Shown in pieces: positions 43,648-52,829 of a stretch of DNA of 64,000 nt. The notes beneath the pieces were generated by a model. The model did not search any database. It was not told the DNA's origin and worked only from the letters and a program-made list of their open reading frames with translations. This DNA comes from Streptomyces sp. CGMCC 4.7035 (GTDB taxonomy: Bacteria; Actinomycetota; Actinomycetes; Streptomycetales; Streptomycetaceae). The DNA lies in the NCBI RefSeq assembly GCF_031583065.1, contig NZ_CP134053.1, positions 2,108,001-2,172,000 of the forward strand, read 5' to 3'. The position numbers and the translations under genes were made by a program. Each line of letters begins with the position of its first letter. Position 1 is the first letter of the stretch.

Positions 43648-44517
43648 ATGAGCACGCGGATCGCCTTCCTCAAGGGGCACGGCACCGAGAACGACTTCGT
43701 GATCGTCCCGGACCCCGAGAACGCCGTCGACCTGCCCCCGGCCGCCGTCGCCGCCCTGTGCGACCGCCGCGCGGGCATCGGTGGCGACGGTCTGCTGCAC
43801 GTCGTGCGCTCCGCCGCCCACCCCGAGGCCAAGGGGATGGCCGCCGAGGCGGAGTGGTTCATGGACTACCGCAACGCGGACGGCTCGATCGCCGAGATGT
43901 GCGGCAATGGCGTACGCGTGTTCGCGCGCTACCTCCAGCGCGCCGGTCACGTGGCCGAGGGGGACCTCGCGGTCGCCACGCGCGGGGGCGTGAAGACCGT
44001 CCACATCGCCAAGGACGGTGACATCACCGTCGGCATGGGCAAGGCGCTCCTGCCCGAAGGGGACGTCACGGTGAGCGTCGGCGAGCACAGCTGGCCCGCG
44101 CGCAACGTGAACATGGGCAACCCGCACGCGGTCGCCTTCGTCGACGACCTCGCACACGCGGGCAACCTGTACACCCCGCCCCCCTTCAGCCCGGCCTCCG
44201 CCTACCCGGACGGGGTGAACGTCGAGTTCGTGGTCGACCGAGCCCCCCGGCACGTCGCGATGCGCGTCCACGAGCGCGGCTCCGGCGAGACCCGTTCGTG
44301 CGGCACGGGCGCGTGCGCGGTGGCTGTCGCCGCGGCCCGCCGCGACGGCGCCGACCCGGCCGTGACCGGCCTGCCGGCGACGTACACCGTCGACGTTCCC
44401 GGCGGCACCCTGGTGATCACCGAGCGCCCGGACGGCGAGATCGAGATGACCGGCCCGGCGGTGATCGTCGCCGAGGGCGAGATCGACTCCGAGTGGCTGG
44501 AGAGCTCGGACCGCTGA
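43648..44517 (+). CDS. dapF: Diaminopimelate epimerase
   Basis: Converts LL- to meso-diaminopimelate for lysine synthesis; Streptomyces walls use LL-DAP, so here it serves lysine. The 289-residue protein has both catalytic cysteines: C85 (AEMCGNGVR) and C218 (SCGTGAC). TACCAT (43636-43641) lies 6 nt before the ATG at 43648, and GAGGA abuts the ATG, so initiation is probably leaderless. Followed by a small hairpin. Confidence 0.97.
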   Translation: MSTRIAFLKGHGTENDFVIVPDPENAVDLPPAAVAALCDRRAGIGGDGLLHVVRSAAHPEAKGMAAEAEWFMDYRNADGSIAEMCGNGVRVFARYLQRAGHVAEGDLAVATRGGVKTVHIAKDGDITVGMGKALLPEGDVTVSVGEHSWPARNVNMGNPHAVAFVDDLAHAGNLYTPPPFSPASAYPDGVNVEFVVDRAPRHVAMRVHERGSGETRSCGTGACAVAVAAARRDGADPAVTGLPATYTVDVPGGTLVITERPDGEIEMTGPAVIVAEGEIDSEWLESSDR

Positions 44518-44951
44518 CCGCCGCGGCTCGCGTCGCGAACTGGAGCCGCCGAGCTTTTCCCCGGGGGCGAACGGGCGGCGCGCTGAAGCACGGCGTGGCA
44601 CGCGGACGATGACACTCCGCCGCACGGAGTGGCCGGAAACCGCGATCGGTCGCGCCGCCGCGCGACTCCGGATCGCAGCTCGGGCCCCACCGGACGCTCT
44701 GATCCGCAGCCCAGGGCCGTGGAGGCTGTGCGAATCGACGGGCGCGGCCTCTGCCCGTGGCGCGAAACCGTAAACCTTCAGACCTTCGCTCGAATGGGTG
44801 ATCCGTTTCACGCTCGGCGAGAGCCGGTCGGGCGCGCGTGGTGGGCTCGGTAGCATCAAGCACCGGCTCGGACGGGGGAACGTCGCCATCCCCTGTGCCA
44901 CGTACGCCATGGGGCACCCCGTCCGCCGGTCCACGCAGCCGGAGGTGCCCA
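44518..44951. other. Intergenic region dapF-rsh
   Basis: No gene supported. CACTCCG-CCGCA-CGGAGTG (44613-44631) is a perfect 7-bp hairpin about 96 nt after dapF, a likely terminator. TAGCAT (44851-44856) is a plausible -10 for rsh, whose ATG follows GGAGGT at 44952. The remainder is unremarkable GC-rich sequence. Confidence 0.6.
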
Positions 44952-47147
44952 ATGAGTGCGGAGGCCACGAACCCTGCCACCCCCGCCCCCGCGACGCCCG
45001 GGGCGCACCGCAGGAAGAGCCGCCCCCGGATCGACTTGCTCCGTCTGGGCCGGGCCGCGCTGCTCGGTCCCGCCACCCGCGACCGGCTGCCCGACGCCAT
45101 CGGCCATGTCGCCGAGGCGCACCGCGCGCACCACCCCGACGCCGACCTCGAACCCCTGCGCCGCGCCTACTTGTTGGCCGAGTCCTCGCACCGCGGCCAG
45201 ATGCGCAAGAGCGGCGAGCCCTACATCACGCACCCCCTCGCCGTGACCCTGATCCTCGCCGAACTGGGCGCAGAGACGACAACCTTGACCGCCTCTCTGC
45301 TCCACGACACCGTCGAGGACACAGACGTGACGCTCGCTCAGGTGCGCGAGGAGTTCGGCGAGGAGGTGCGCTATCTCGTCGACGGCGTCACCAAGCTGGA
45401 GAAGGTCGACTACGGCGCCGCCGCCGAGCCCGAGACGTTCCGCAAGATGCTCGTCGCCGCCGGCAACGACGTCCGGGTGATGTCGATCAAACTCGCCGAC
45501 CGGCTGCACAACATGCGCACCCTGGGCGTGATGCGCCCCGAGAAGCAGGAGCGCATCGCCAAGGTCACCCGGGACGTGCTCATTCCGCTCGCCGAACGCC
45601 TCGGCGTCCAGGCGCTCAAGACGGAACTCGAGGACCTCGTCTTCGCGATCCTGCACCCCGAGGAGTACGAGCACACCAGGGAGCTGATCGTCGAGAACGC
45701 GGCGCACGGCGACGACCCGCTGGCCGAGATGGCCGACCAGGCACGCGCGGTCCTGCGCGAGGCCGGTATTCAGGCCGAAGTTCTCATCCGGCCGCGGCAC
45801 TTCGTCTCCGTACACCGCATCTCCCGTAAGCGGGGCCGGCTGTGCGGCGCCGACTTCGGACGCCTCCTGGTGCTCGTGAACGAGGACGCCGACTGCTACG
45901 GGGTCCTCGGCGAACTGCACACCTGCATGACCCCTGTGGTCTCGGAGTTCAAGGACTTCATCGCCGTCCCCAAGTTCAACCTGTACCAGTCGCTGCACAC
46001 CGCGGTCGCGCGCGACGACGGCGCGGTGGCCGAAGTCCTCATCCGTACCCACCAGATGCACAAGGTCGCCGAGGCCGGCGTGATCGCGCTCGGCAATCCC
46101 TACGCCCCCGCCTCCGACGACCCGGCCGACGGCGAGCGCGCCGACCCCACCCGCCCCGGCTGGCTCTCCCGGCTCCTGGAGTGGCAGGAGGCGGCCCCGG
46201 ACACCGACACGTTCTGGTCGACGCTGCGTGAGGACCTCGCCCAGGACCGGGAGATCACCGTGTTCCGCCCCGACGGGGGCGCGCTGGGGCTCCCGGAGGG
46301 CGCGAGCTGCGTGGACGCGGCGTACGCGCAGTACGGCGAGGACGCGCACGCCTGCATCGGCGCTCGCGTCAACGGCCGGTTGGCGACACTGAGCACGGTC
46401 CTGAAGGACGGCGACACCGTGCAGCTCCTCATGGGCCAGGACCCGGCCTCGGAGCCCTCCAGAGAGTGGCTGGAGCACGCCCACACGCCCGCCGCGCGGA
46501 TCGCCATCCAGCGCTGGCTGGCGGCGCATCCGGCACCGGGAGACGCGTCCGGTGGCGCGCAGGAGCCGGACGCCGCGCGGCCCGGCGGCGAGACCTCGGC
46601 GGACGGCGCCGCCGCGCGCACGGCCTCCCTCGGGCCCGCCGCGCGCCCGCCCGCGCTGCCCGCGCGCCCCACCACGGACGCGCCCGACGCACGCGCCGCC
46701 AATGCCGTCGTCGACCTGCCCGGCGCCTCCGTACGTCTCGCGGGCTGCTGTACGCCCGTGCCGCCCGACGAGGTCACCGGCTTCGCCGTGCGCGGGGGCG
46801 TGGTGACCGTCCACCGCGTCGAATGCGCCGGAGTGGCGCGCATGAAGAGCGCCGGGCGTGCGGAGGTCGGTGTGCGCTGGGGCGACACCACCGAGTGCCG
46901 GGTCACGCTCGTCGCCGAGTCCTTCGGGCGCCCGCACCTCCTGGCGGACCTCACCGAGGCCATCGCCCTGGAAGGCGTCGCGATCGTCTCCGCCACCGTC
47001 GAGCCGCCCAGCCAGCAGCGCGTGCGCCACACGTACACGCTCCAACTCCCCGACGCGACGCACCTGCCGGCCCTGATGCGGGCGATGCGGAACGTGCCCG
47101 GCGTCTACGACGTGAACCGCGCACAACACCCCGCGGCCGCCCACTGA
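44952..47147 (+). CDS. RelA/SpoT homologue (RSH), RshA-like
   Basis: A 731-residue stringent-response enzyme. The N-terminal hydrolase domain has SSHRGQMRKSGEPYITHP and the HD/ED motif LLHDTVEDTD. The synthetase-like domain retains FKDFIAVPKFNLYQSLHT and EVLIRTHQMH, but the RPKH-type substrate motif reads RPRHFVSVH. TGS and C-terminal ACT (about 650-725) domains follow, separated by an Ala/Pro-rich linker. Position and sequence fit the second Streptomyces RSH (RshA) rather than RelA. The synthetase activity should be treated as unproven. Ribosome binding site GGAGGT. Confidence 0.9.
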   Translation: MSAEATNPATPAPATPGAHRRKSRPRIDLLRLGRAALLGPATRDRLPDAIGHVAEAHRAHHPDADLEPLRRAYLLAESSHRGQMRKSGEPYITHPLAVTLILAELGAETTTLTASLLHDTVEDTDVTLAQVREEFGEEVRYLVDGVTKLEKVDYGAAAEPETFRKMLVAAGNDVRVMSIKLADRLHNMRTLGVMRPEKQERIAKVTRDVLIPLAERLGVQALKTELEDLVFAILHPEEYEHTRELIVENAAHGDDPLAEMADQARAVLREAGIQAEVLIRPRHFVSVHRISRKRGRLCGADFGRLLVLVNEDADCYGVLGELHTCMTPVVSEFKDFIAVPKFNLYQSLHTAVARDDGAVAEVLIRTHQMHKVAEAGVIALGNPYAPASDDPADGERADPTRPGWLSRLLEWQEAAPDTDTFWSTLREDLAQDREITVFRPDGGALGLPEGASCVDAAYAQYGEDAHACIGARVNGRLATLSTVLKDGDTVQLLMGQDPASEPSREWLEHAHTPAARIAIQRWLAAHPAPGDASGGAQEPDAARPGGETSADGAAARTASLGPAARPPALPARPTTDAPDARAANAVVDLPGASVRLAGCCTPVPPDEVTGFAVRGGVVTVHRVECAGVARMKSAGRAEVGVRWGDTTECRVTLVAESFGRPHLLADLTEAIALEGVAIVSATVEPPSQQRVRHTYTLQLPDATHLPALMRAMRNVPGVYDVNRAQHPAAAH

Positions 47148-47251
47148 CCGTTGTGCCGCCATCGCGCCGGACGCGGCCGCGATGGGGGCTCGGGGCGAGG
47201 GACCGCGAGGGGCCGCGAGGGACCGCGCGTGTGCGGGAGGGGATCCTGGGG

Positions 47252-47796
47252 TCAGCCGCGTGTGCCTCGGTTCCGCTCGGTGAGCCGGTGGGTCGCATGG
47301 GCCACGGCCGGGGCAAGGTCCAGCAGTCGGCACTCTGCCCGGCCCACGTGCCCCACGGCCCCGTCGCCCACGGCCCCGTCGCCCGTGGCCTCGTAGTCCG
47401 CGCCGAGCACCGCGAAGGACGCGGAGTCGAGCGCGATGTCGCGACAACGGAACGAGCTCCGGCCGTTCGGTCCATCGTCGACGACACACGCGCGCGTCTG
47501 CCACTGCTGGTCCGGAACCCGACACTCCGTCAGGTGAAAGGCGGCGCAGGCGTCGTAGCCGACGCTTCGTCGTCCAGCGTGTGGCGGGGCATCAGTACGC
47601 CGGTCACCGGGTGGTTCTACCGGTCGTAGTCGGACAGAGGCCGACGGTACGGCGCCTCGCGGGCGGCCCAGGCGTCGACCAGCAGCACACTGGCCCGGTT
47701 ACTGCGCATCGCCTCGTCGAGCTTGCTGCCCAGGCTCCGGTCGACGACCTCTCAGGCGCGCGACGCCTCCCCGGCAGAGCCGGGCCGCTTCGGCAT
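47252..47796 (-). pseudogene. Decayed gene of unknown function
   Basis: On the minus strand, ATG at 47796 opens a frame (MPKRPGSAGEASRA) stopped by TGA at 47754-47752. The same frame continues with protein-like sequence (SLGSKLDEAMRSN, VLLVDAWAAREAPYRRPL, SDYDR) to a TAG at 47619-47617. A different frame without a start codon then continues smoothly (PVEPPGDRR ... VGYDACAAFHLTECRVPDQQ ... RCRDIALDSASFAVLGADYE) to TGA at 47254-47252. One nonsense change and one frameshift would explain this. I do not recognise the family. The rest of 47148-47996 holds small GGGACCGCGA repeats (47198-47226) and no other supported gene. Confidence 0.5.
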
Positions 47797-47996
47797 GACG
47801 CCGCGAGCGAAAGTCGGCCGGGACGTACCCGGCCGGGAAGGCCGCCGCAGGGCTGCCGGGGCTGTGGTGGTCGGCCAGGACGCCTGGCTCACGGAGTTGA
47901 CAGAAAGTCACCGGGCGAGAGCTCCTCGCGCGCCAATCGGGTGGGACCGGTGCGCGTCTTCACCACGTGGCCCCTGCGCGCTGGTAGCCGTGGTCC

Positions 47997-49478
47997 ATGC
48001 CGCACAGCCTCCGCTTCGCGATCCCCCGTGCCCGCCGTGCCAAGGCGGTCCTGCTCGCCCCCGCCGTCTCCGTCTGTCTGATCGCCGCGAGTGCCCCCTC
48101 GCCCGCCGTGCCCCTGGGCATCGGCGACCGGCTCTTCCCGACGCTCGGCAACCCCGGGTACGACGTCGGCTCGTACGACCTCTCCTTCACCTATCCCGGC
48201 AGCAACAGCCGACCGCTCAACGCCGTCACCACGATCCTCGCGCGCGCCACCGAGCGCCTGGAGCGCGTCAACCTCGACTTCGCGCACGGCACGGTGGAGT
48301 CCGTCGACGTCAACGGCGCGCCCGCGGCCTTCGCCCGCACGGGGGAGGACCTGGTGATCACGCCGGACGCCCCGCTCCCCAAGGGCAGCACTTTGCGGAT
48401 CACAGTGCGGCACACCAGCGACCCCGCGCCCATGAAGGACAAGGACGGCGGCTGGGTGCGGACCGCGGACGGACTCGCGATGGCCAACCAGGCCGACGCC
48501 GCCCACCTGGTCTTCCCGTGCAACGACCACCCCTCCGACAAAGCGATGTTCACCATCCACGTGACCACGCCGGAGGGCTACACGGCCGTGGCGAACGGTC
48601 TGCCCGTGGGCAGCGAGCAAGGGGCCACCACCTGGTCCTACCGCACCGTGCACCCCATGGCGACCGAACTCGCCCAGGTGTCCATCGGTCGCAGCGCCGT
48701 CCTGCACCGCCAAGGGCCGAACGGCCTGCCCATCCGCGACGTCGTCCCCGCCAAGGACCGCGAGGCCCTCCAGCCGTGGCTGAAGAAGACTTCCGACCAC
48801 GTCGCCTGGATGGAGAACAAGGTCGGCCCGTACCCCTTCGAGACATACGGGGTGCTGATCGCCCAGGCGCAGACCGGGTACGAACTCGAGACACAGACGC
48901 TCTCGCTCTTCGAGAGAGACCTGTTCACCGCCGCGTACCCCAAGTGGTACGTCGAGTCGATCATGGTGCACGAGCTGTCCCACCAGTGGTTCGGCGACAG
49001 CGTCACCCCTCGCACCTGGTCCGACCTGTGGCTCAACGAGGGACACGCCACCTGGTACGAGGCCCTCTACGCGGAGGAGACCGCGCACCGGCCCATGGAG
49101 GAGCGCATGAAGGCGGCGTACGGCCTCTCCGACGACTGGCGTGCCACGGGCGGCCCGCCCGCCGCGCCCAAGGGGCCGAAGCCCGGCCAGAAGATCAGCA
49201 TCTTCCGGCCGAACGTCTACGACGGCGCCGCGCTCGTCCTGTACGCGCTGCGCCAGGAGATCGGCCGCCCCGCCTTCGAACGCCTGGAGCGGGCTTGGGT
49301 GGGCGTCCACCGGGACGGCACGGCGACCACGGCCGGCTTCGAGCGCCTGGCGTCCGACTTCGCGGGTCGCGATCTGAGCAAGTTCTTCCGGGCCTGGCTC
49401 TATGGCGAGAAGACGCCGCCGATGCCGGGGCACCCGGACTGGAAGAGCGCCGCCGGGCGGCCCGGGGCAGCGGGATAA
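47997..49478 (+). CDS. Secreted M1-family zinc metallopeptidase
   Basis: A 493-residue aminopeptidase-N-like enzyme with a signal-like N-terminus (basic RARRAK then hydrophobic to about 38). The zinc site is HELSHQWFGD (H325, E326, H329) with the third ligand E348 in LWLNEGH. The exopeptidase GAMEN motif is replaced by GYELETQ, as in a subgroup of actinobacterial M1 proteins, so strict aminopeptidase activity is not assured. TAGCCG (47985-47990) ends 6 nt before the ATG. Shorter than full APN because the C-terminal helical domain is absent. Confidence 0.9.
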   Translation: MPHSLRFAIPRARRAKAVLLAPAVSVCLIAASAPSPAVPLGIGDRLFPTLGNPGYDVGSYDLSFTYPGSNSRPLNAVTTILARATERLERVNLDFAHGTVESVDVNGAPAAFARTGEDLVITPDAPLPKGSTLRITVRHTSDPAPMKDKDGGWVRTADGLAMANQADAAHLVFPCNDHPSDKAMFTIHVTTPEGYTAVANGLPVGSEQGATTWSYRTVHPMATELAQVSIGRSAVLHRQGPNGLPIRDVVPAKDREALQPWLKKTSDHVAWMENKVGPYPFETYGVLIAQAQTGYELETQTLSLFERDLFTAAYPKWYVESIMVHELSHQWFGDSVTPRTWSDLWLNEGHATWYEALYAEETAHRPMEERMKAAYGLSDDWRATGGPPAAPKGPKPGQKISIFRPNVYDGAALVLYALRQEIGRPAFERLERAWVGVHRDGTATTAGFERLASDFAGRDLSKFFRAWLYGEKTPPMPGHPDWKSAAGRPGAAG

Positions 49479-49659
49479 GTCGGGTGACGGGGCGGGTCGT
49501 GCCGTGCGACCATCATCAGGTCGGCGACGCGGCCCCCCAGGGTGGGTGACCGGGAATCTCCCGGGGTACTCAAGCGTTGTGACCGGTGACGAGTGCTGTG
49601 GCCGTGGACGGCCCTCACTCCGTCGCCGCAAGCGGAATCCCCATCGACGTAAGGACCCA

Positions 49660-51150
49660 ATGACCTCCTCTTCTTCCCCTTCCCAGGACACCAAGCGCTT
49701 CGCGCACGCCTACCCCGAGGGTCTTCGGGCCGATGCCCTGATGGAAGAGGACGTCGCCTGGAGCCACGAGATCGACGGAGAGCGGGACGGCGACCAGTTC
49801 GACCGCTCCGAACGCGCGGCCCTGCGCCGTGTCGCGGGCCTCTCCACCGAGCTCGAGGACGTCACCGAGGTCGAGTACCGACAGCTGCGCCTGGAGCGCG
49901 TCGTGCTCGTCGGGGTGTGGACCTCGGGGACCGTGCAGGACGCGGACAACTCGCTCGCCGAGCTGGCCGCCCTCGCGGAGACCGCTGGCGCGGTCGTGCT
50001 CGACGGCGTGATCCAGCGCCGCGACAAGCCCGACGCGGCGACCTACATCGGCTCCGGCAAGGCCGGCGAACTGCGGGACATCGTCCTCGAAACGGGCGCC
50101 GACACCGTCATCTGCGACGGTGAGCTGAGCCCCGGCCAGCTGATCCACCTCGAGGACGTCGTCAAGGTCAAGGTCATCGACCGCACGGCCCTGATCCTGG
50201 ACATCTTCGCCCAGCACGCCAAGTCCCGCGAGGGCAAGGCGCAGGTCGCGCTCGCCCAGATGCAGTACATGCTGCCGAGGCTGCGCGGCTGGGGCCAGTC
50301 GCTGTCCCGGCAGATGGGCGGCGGCAGCGGCGGCCTGGCGACCCGCGGTCCCGGTGAGACCAAGATCGAGACGGACCGGCGGCGGATCCGCGAGAAGATG
50401 GCGAAGATGCGCCGGGAGATCGCGGAGATGAAGACCGGCCGCGAGATCAAGCGCCAGGAGCGCAGGCGCCACAAGGTGCCGTCGGTCGCCATCGCGGGCT
50501 ACACCAACGCCGGCAAGTCCTCCCTGCTCAACCGCCTCACCGGCGCGGGCGTCCTGGTCGAGAACGCCCTGTTCGCGACCCTGGACCCGACCGTGCGCCG
50601 GGCCGAGACCCCGAGCGGGCGGCTGTACACGCTGTCCGACACGGTCGGTTTCGTCCGGCACCTGCCGCACCACCTGGTCGAGGCGTTCCGCTCCACGATG
50701 GAGGAGGTCGGCGACTCCGACCTGATCCTGCACGTGGTGGACGGCTCGCACCCGGCCCCGGAGGAGCAGCTGGCCGCCGTGCGCGAGGTGATCAGGGACG
50801 TCGGCGCCACCGACGTACCCGAGATCGTCGTGATCAACAAGGCGGACGCGGCCGACCCGCTGGTGCTCCAGCGATTGCAGCGGAACGAGAAGCGCTCCAT
50901 CACCGTCTCGGCCCGCACCGGCAAGGGCATCGCCGAGCTGCTCGCGCTCATCGATGTCGAGCTGCCGCGGCCCTCGGTCGAGATCGAGGCCCTCGTGCCG
51001 TACACGCACGGCCGTCTGGTCGCACGCGCCCATTCCGAGGGCGAAGTGATCTCCGAGGAGCACACCGCGGAGGGCACGCTGCTCAAGGCCCGAGTGCACG
51101 AGGAACTGGCGGCGGAGCTCGCGCCGTACGTGCCCGCTCGCGCACTCTGA
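49660..51150 (+). CDS. hflX: GTPase HflX
   Basis: Ribosome-splitting GTPase that rescues stalled or heat-damaged ribosomes. The 496-residue protein has the HflX N-terminal domain (VGVWTSG, YIGSGKAGEL), the coiled-coil stretch with GPGETKIETDRR, and the G domain: G1 GYTNAGKSS (280-288), G3 DTVGF, G4 NKAD, G5 SARTG. The C-terminal HflX domain is present. ATG at 49660 follows AAGGA. A 15-bp bidirectional terminator follows. Confidence 0.96.
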   Translation: MTSSSSPSQDTKRFAHAYPEGLRADALMEEDVAWSHEIDGERDGDQFDRSERAALRRVAGLSTELEDVTEVEYRQLRLERVVLVGVWTSGTVQDADNSLAELAALAETAGAVVLDGVIQRRDKPDAATYIGSGKAGELRDIVLETGADTVICDGELSPGQLIHLEDVVKVKVIDRTALILDIFAQHAKSREGKAQVALAQMQYMLPRLRGWGQSLSRQMGGGSGGLATRGPGETKIETDRRRIREKMAKMRREIAEMKTGREIKRQERRRHKVPSVAIAGYTNAGKSSLLNRLTGAGVLVENALFATLDPTVRRAETPSGRLYTLSDTVGFVRHLPHHLVEAFRSTMEEVGDSDLILHVVDGSHPAPEEQLAAVREVIRDVGATDVPEIVVINKADAADPLVLQRLQRNEKRSITVSARTGKGIAELLALIDVELPRPSVEIEALVPYTHGRLVARAHSEGEVISEEHTAEGTLLKARVHEELAAELAPYVPARAL

Positions 51151-51161
51151 CCCCCAACGGA

Positions 51162-51194
51162 AAGGCCCGCTCCCTGGCGCAGGGAGCGGGCCTT
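51162..51194. terminator. Bidirectional terminator hflX / serine protease
   Basis: AAGGCCCGCTCCCTG (51162-51176), GCG loop, exact 15-base complement (51180-51194), with A-rich and T-rich ends on either side. It separates convergent genes and has the form of a classical intrinsic terminator in both directions. Confidence 0.9.
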
Positions 51195-51228
51195 CCCTCA
51201 TGTGCGGGTCAGGGACCTCATGTACGGG

Positions 51229-52455
51229 TCACTGGTTCGCGAACTTCTTGCTGACCGACTCGTAGACGCCCTTGGCCACCTCGCCGAGTCGCGGTCCGGC
51301 CAGCCAGCCCGCCGACACCGGGCCGATCGAGGTGTTGGAGACCAGTGCCGGCTTGCCGTCCGAGCCCGTCGCCACCCAGCCGCCGCCGGACGAACCACCG
51401 GTCATGGTGCAGCCGATGCGGTACATCGTGGGGTCCGTCTTCGCGAGCGAGAGCCGGCCCGGCTTGTCCTGGCACCGGTACAGCGTCTGGCCGTCGAACG
51501 GCGCCGCGGCCGGGTAGCCGGTCGCCGTGATGCTGTCGACCTTCGGCACGGCCGGCGCGTCGAAGTCGACCGGAAGGGCTGAACCGACCGTCTCCTCCAG
51601 GGACTTGCCGCCGTTGCCCTTCTCCGGCGTCACATGGATGACGGCGAAGTCGTACGACGCGCCCTGACCGCCCGTCTCGGCACCCTGCTCGATCCACTGG
51701 TCCGAGGTCTGCGCCCCGTCACCCCACCAGACTCCGTACGGCGCGATCTCGTCCCTGGCCGCGCTCTGCAGCTCGGCCTCCGTCTTCCCGGAGTTGTTGT
51801 ACGACGGCACGAACGCGATGTTGCGGTACCAGCCGCCCTTCTTGCCGGCGTGCACACAGTGGCCCGCGGTCCACACGAGGTTGGACTTGCCGGGATGGGC
51901 CGGGTCCTCGACCACCGTCGCCGAGCAGACCATCGTGCCCCCGGGGGCGTCGAAGAACACCTTGCCCGCCGTGGGCGCGTTGTCGTGGTACGCGGCCCGC
52001 ACCGCCTGTGCCTTCACCGGCGCCGGCGTCGGGTCCGTGACACCCTGGTCGCCCGAGAGGTCGTTGTCGTCGACACCCTTGTCCGGGTCTTTGGCCTTGC
52101 GCATCCGGTCGGGGTTCCACAGGCCCTTGATGATCGGGTTGATGAACTCGTCGGCCTCGCGCAGCCAGTCGTCCTTGTCCCAGTTCTTCCAGGCGCCGTG
52201 CTTCCACTTGTCGAGGTCGAACCCGTGCTCCTTGAGCTTCTGCTTGATGTCGTCCGGGATCTTGATCTTGCCGTCGTCCGCGGAGGACGCGGAGGCGCTC
52301 GCCTTGCCGCTCGCCTTGGCGTCGCCGCCCGAGTCGCACGCCGTCGCGGTGAGCGCCAGCGCCGTGGCGAGGCCGACCGCCGCCAGCACGGGGGAGGTTC
52401 CGCGCCGCGCGCCCGTTTCTCGGCGGGCGGCGAAGAGCGGGCGTATGGGTCGCAT
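51229..52455 (-). CDS. Trypsin-like serine protease lipoprotein
   Basis: A 408-residue exported protein. The signal peptide ends in the lipobox TATAC, giving a lipid-anchored cysteine near residue 38, followed by a Ser/Ala-rich linker. The chymotrypsin-fold triad is visible: His in WTAGHCV, Asp in YDFAVIHV, Ser in MTGGSSGGGW. A long helical region (KIPDDIKQKLKEHGFDLDKW) precedes the catalytic domain. Disulfide cysteines flank the active site. ATG at 52455 follows GGGGGAG. Confidence 0.9.
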   Translation of the reverse strand: MRPIRPLFAARRETGARRGTSPVLAAVGLATALALTATACDSGGDAKASGKASASASSADDGKIKIPDDIKQKLKEHGFDLDKWKHGAWKNWDKDDWLREADEFINPIIKGLWNPDRMRKAKDPDKGVDDNDLSGDQGVTDPTPAPVKAQAVRAAYHDNAPTAGKVFFDAPGGTMVCSATVVEDPAHPGKSNLVWTAGHCVHAGKKGGWYRNIAFVPSYNNSGKTEAELQSAARDEIAPYGVWWGDGAQTSDQWIEQGAETGGQGASYDFAVIHVTPEKGNGGKSLEETVGSALPVDFDAPAVPKVDSITATGYPAAAPFDGQTLYRCQDKPGRLSLAKTDPTMYRIGCTMTGGSSGGGWVATGSDGKPALVSNTSIGPVSAGWLAGPRLGEVAKGVYESVSKKFANQ

Positions 52456-52829
52456 GGTCTGAACTCCCCCTGAAGTCAACCTGAGTGAAGGCCGCGGTGT
52501 GCCGCGGCGGTGTACCGCCGCGGACTGCGGCACGCGGTAGATGATCACCGCCTTCACCGAACGGCATCACACACTATGCGGTCGCTGTGGGGGACTTCCG
52601 ACGGAACGGCAACGGTTCCGTCACGGCATTGATCATCGATGAACCTCTCCGCAGGCGGCGGAATCGGCGTCAAGACCCGCGTCAACCACCCGTGTCGAGG
52701 ATCACTGGTAATGATCTTCTGTTTACCCGCTTCCACTGGCCGTTCCCGTCGTTGGTACGTACGGGGTACCTGTCGTCCGCGCTCAGGTCCTTGTCCCATC
52801 GCCTCTGGACAGCGGGAGGAACTGACGTC
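52456..52829. promoter_or_regulatory. Divergent region, protease / siderophore genes
   Basis: No gene supported in 374 bp. ACGGAAC (52601-52607) and GTTCCGT (52615-52621) form a 7-bp inverted repeat with a 7-nt centre. GATCA-N7-TGATC lies at 52701-52717. I find no iron-regulator (DmdR/IdeR, TTAGGTTAGG-type) box, which would be expected for siderophore genes. Confidence 0.4.

Noticed and set aside
43112..43651. Frames on both strands through the 36-bp array, some with repeated PLPEEA-like peptides
   Set aside because: Unit lengths vary between 34 and 39 bp, so no frame is maintained. Absence of stops reflects GC content.
44856..47525. An 889-codon frame on the minus strand opposite rsh
   Set aside because: Antisense shadow of the RSH gene, without motifs or a ribosome binding site.
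47581..48081. A 166-codon plus-strand frame before the M1 peptidase
   Set aside because: It lies opposite the decayed minus-strand gene and runs into the peptidase gene in another frame, with no family resemblance.
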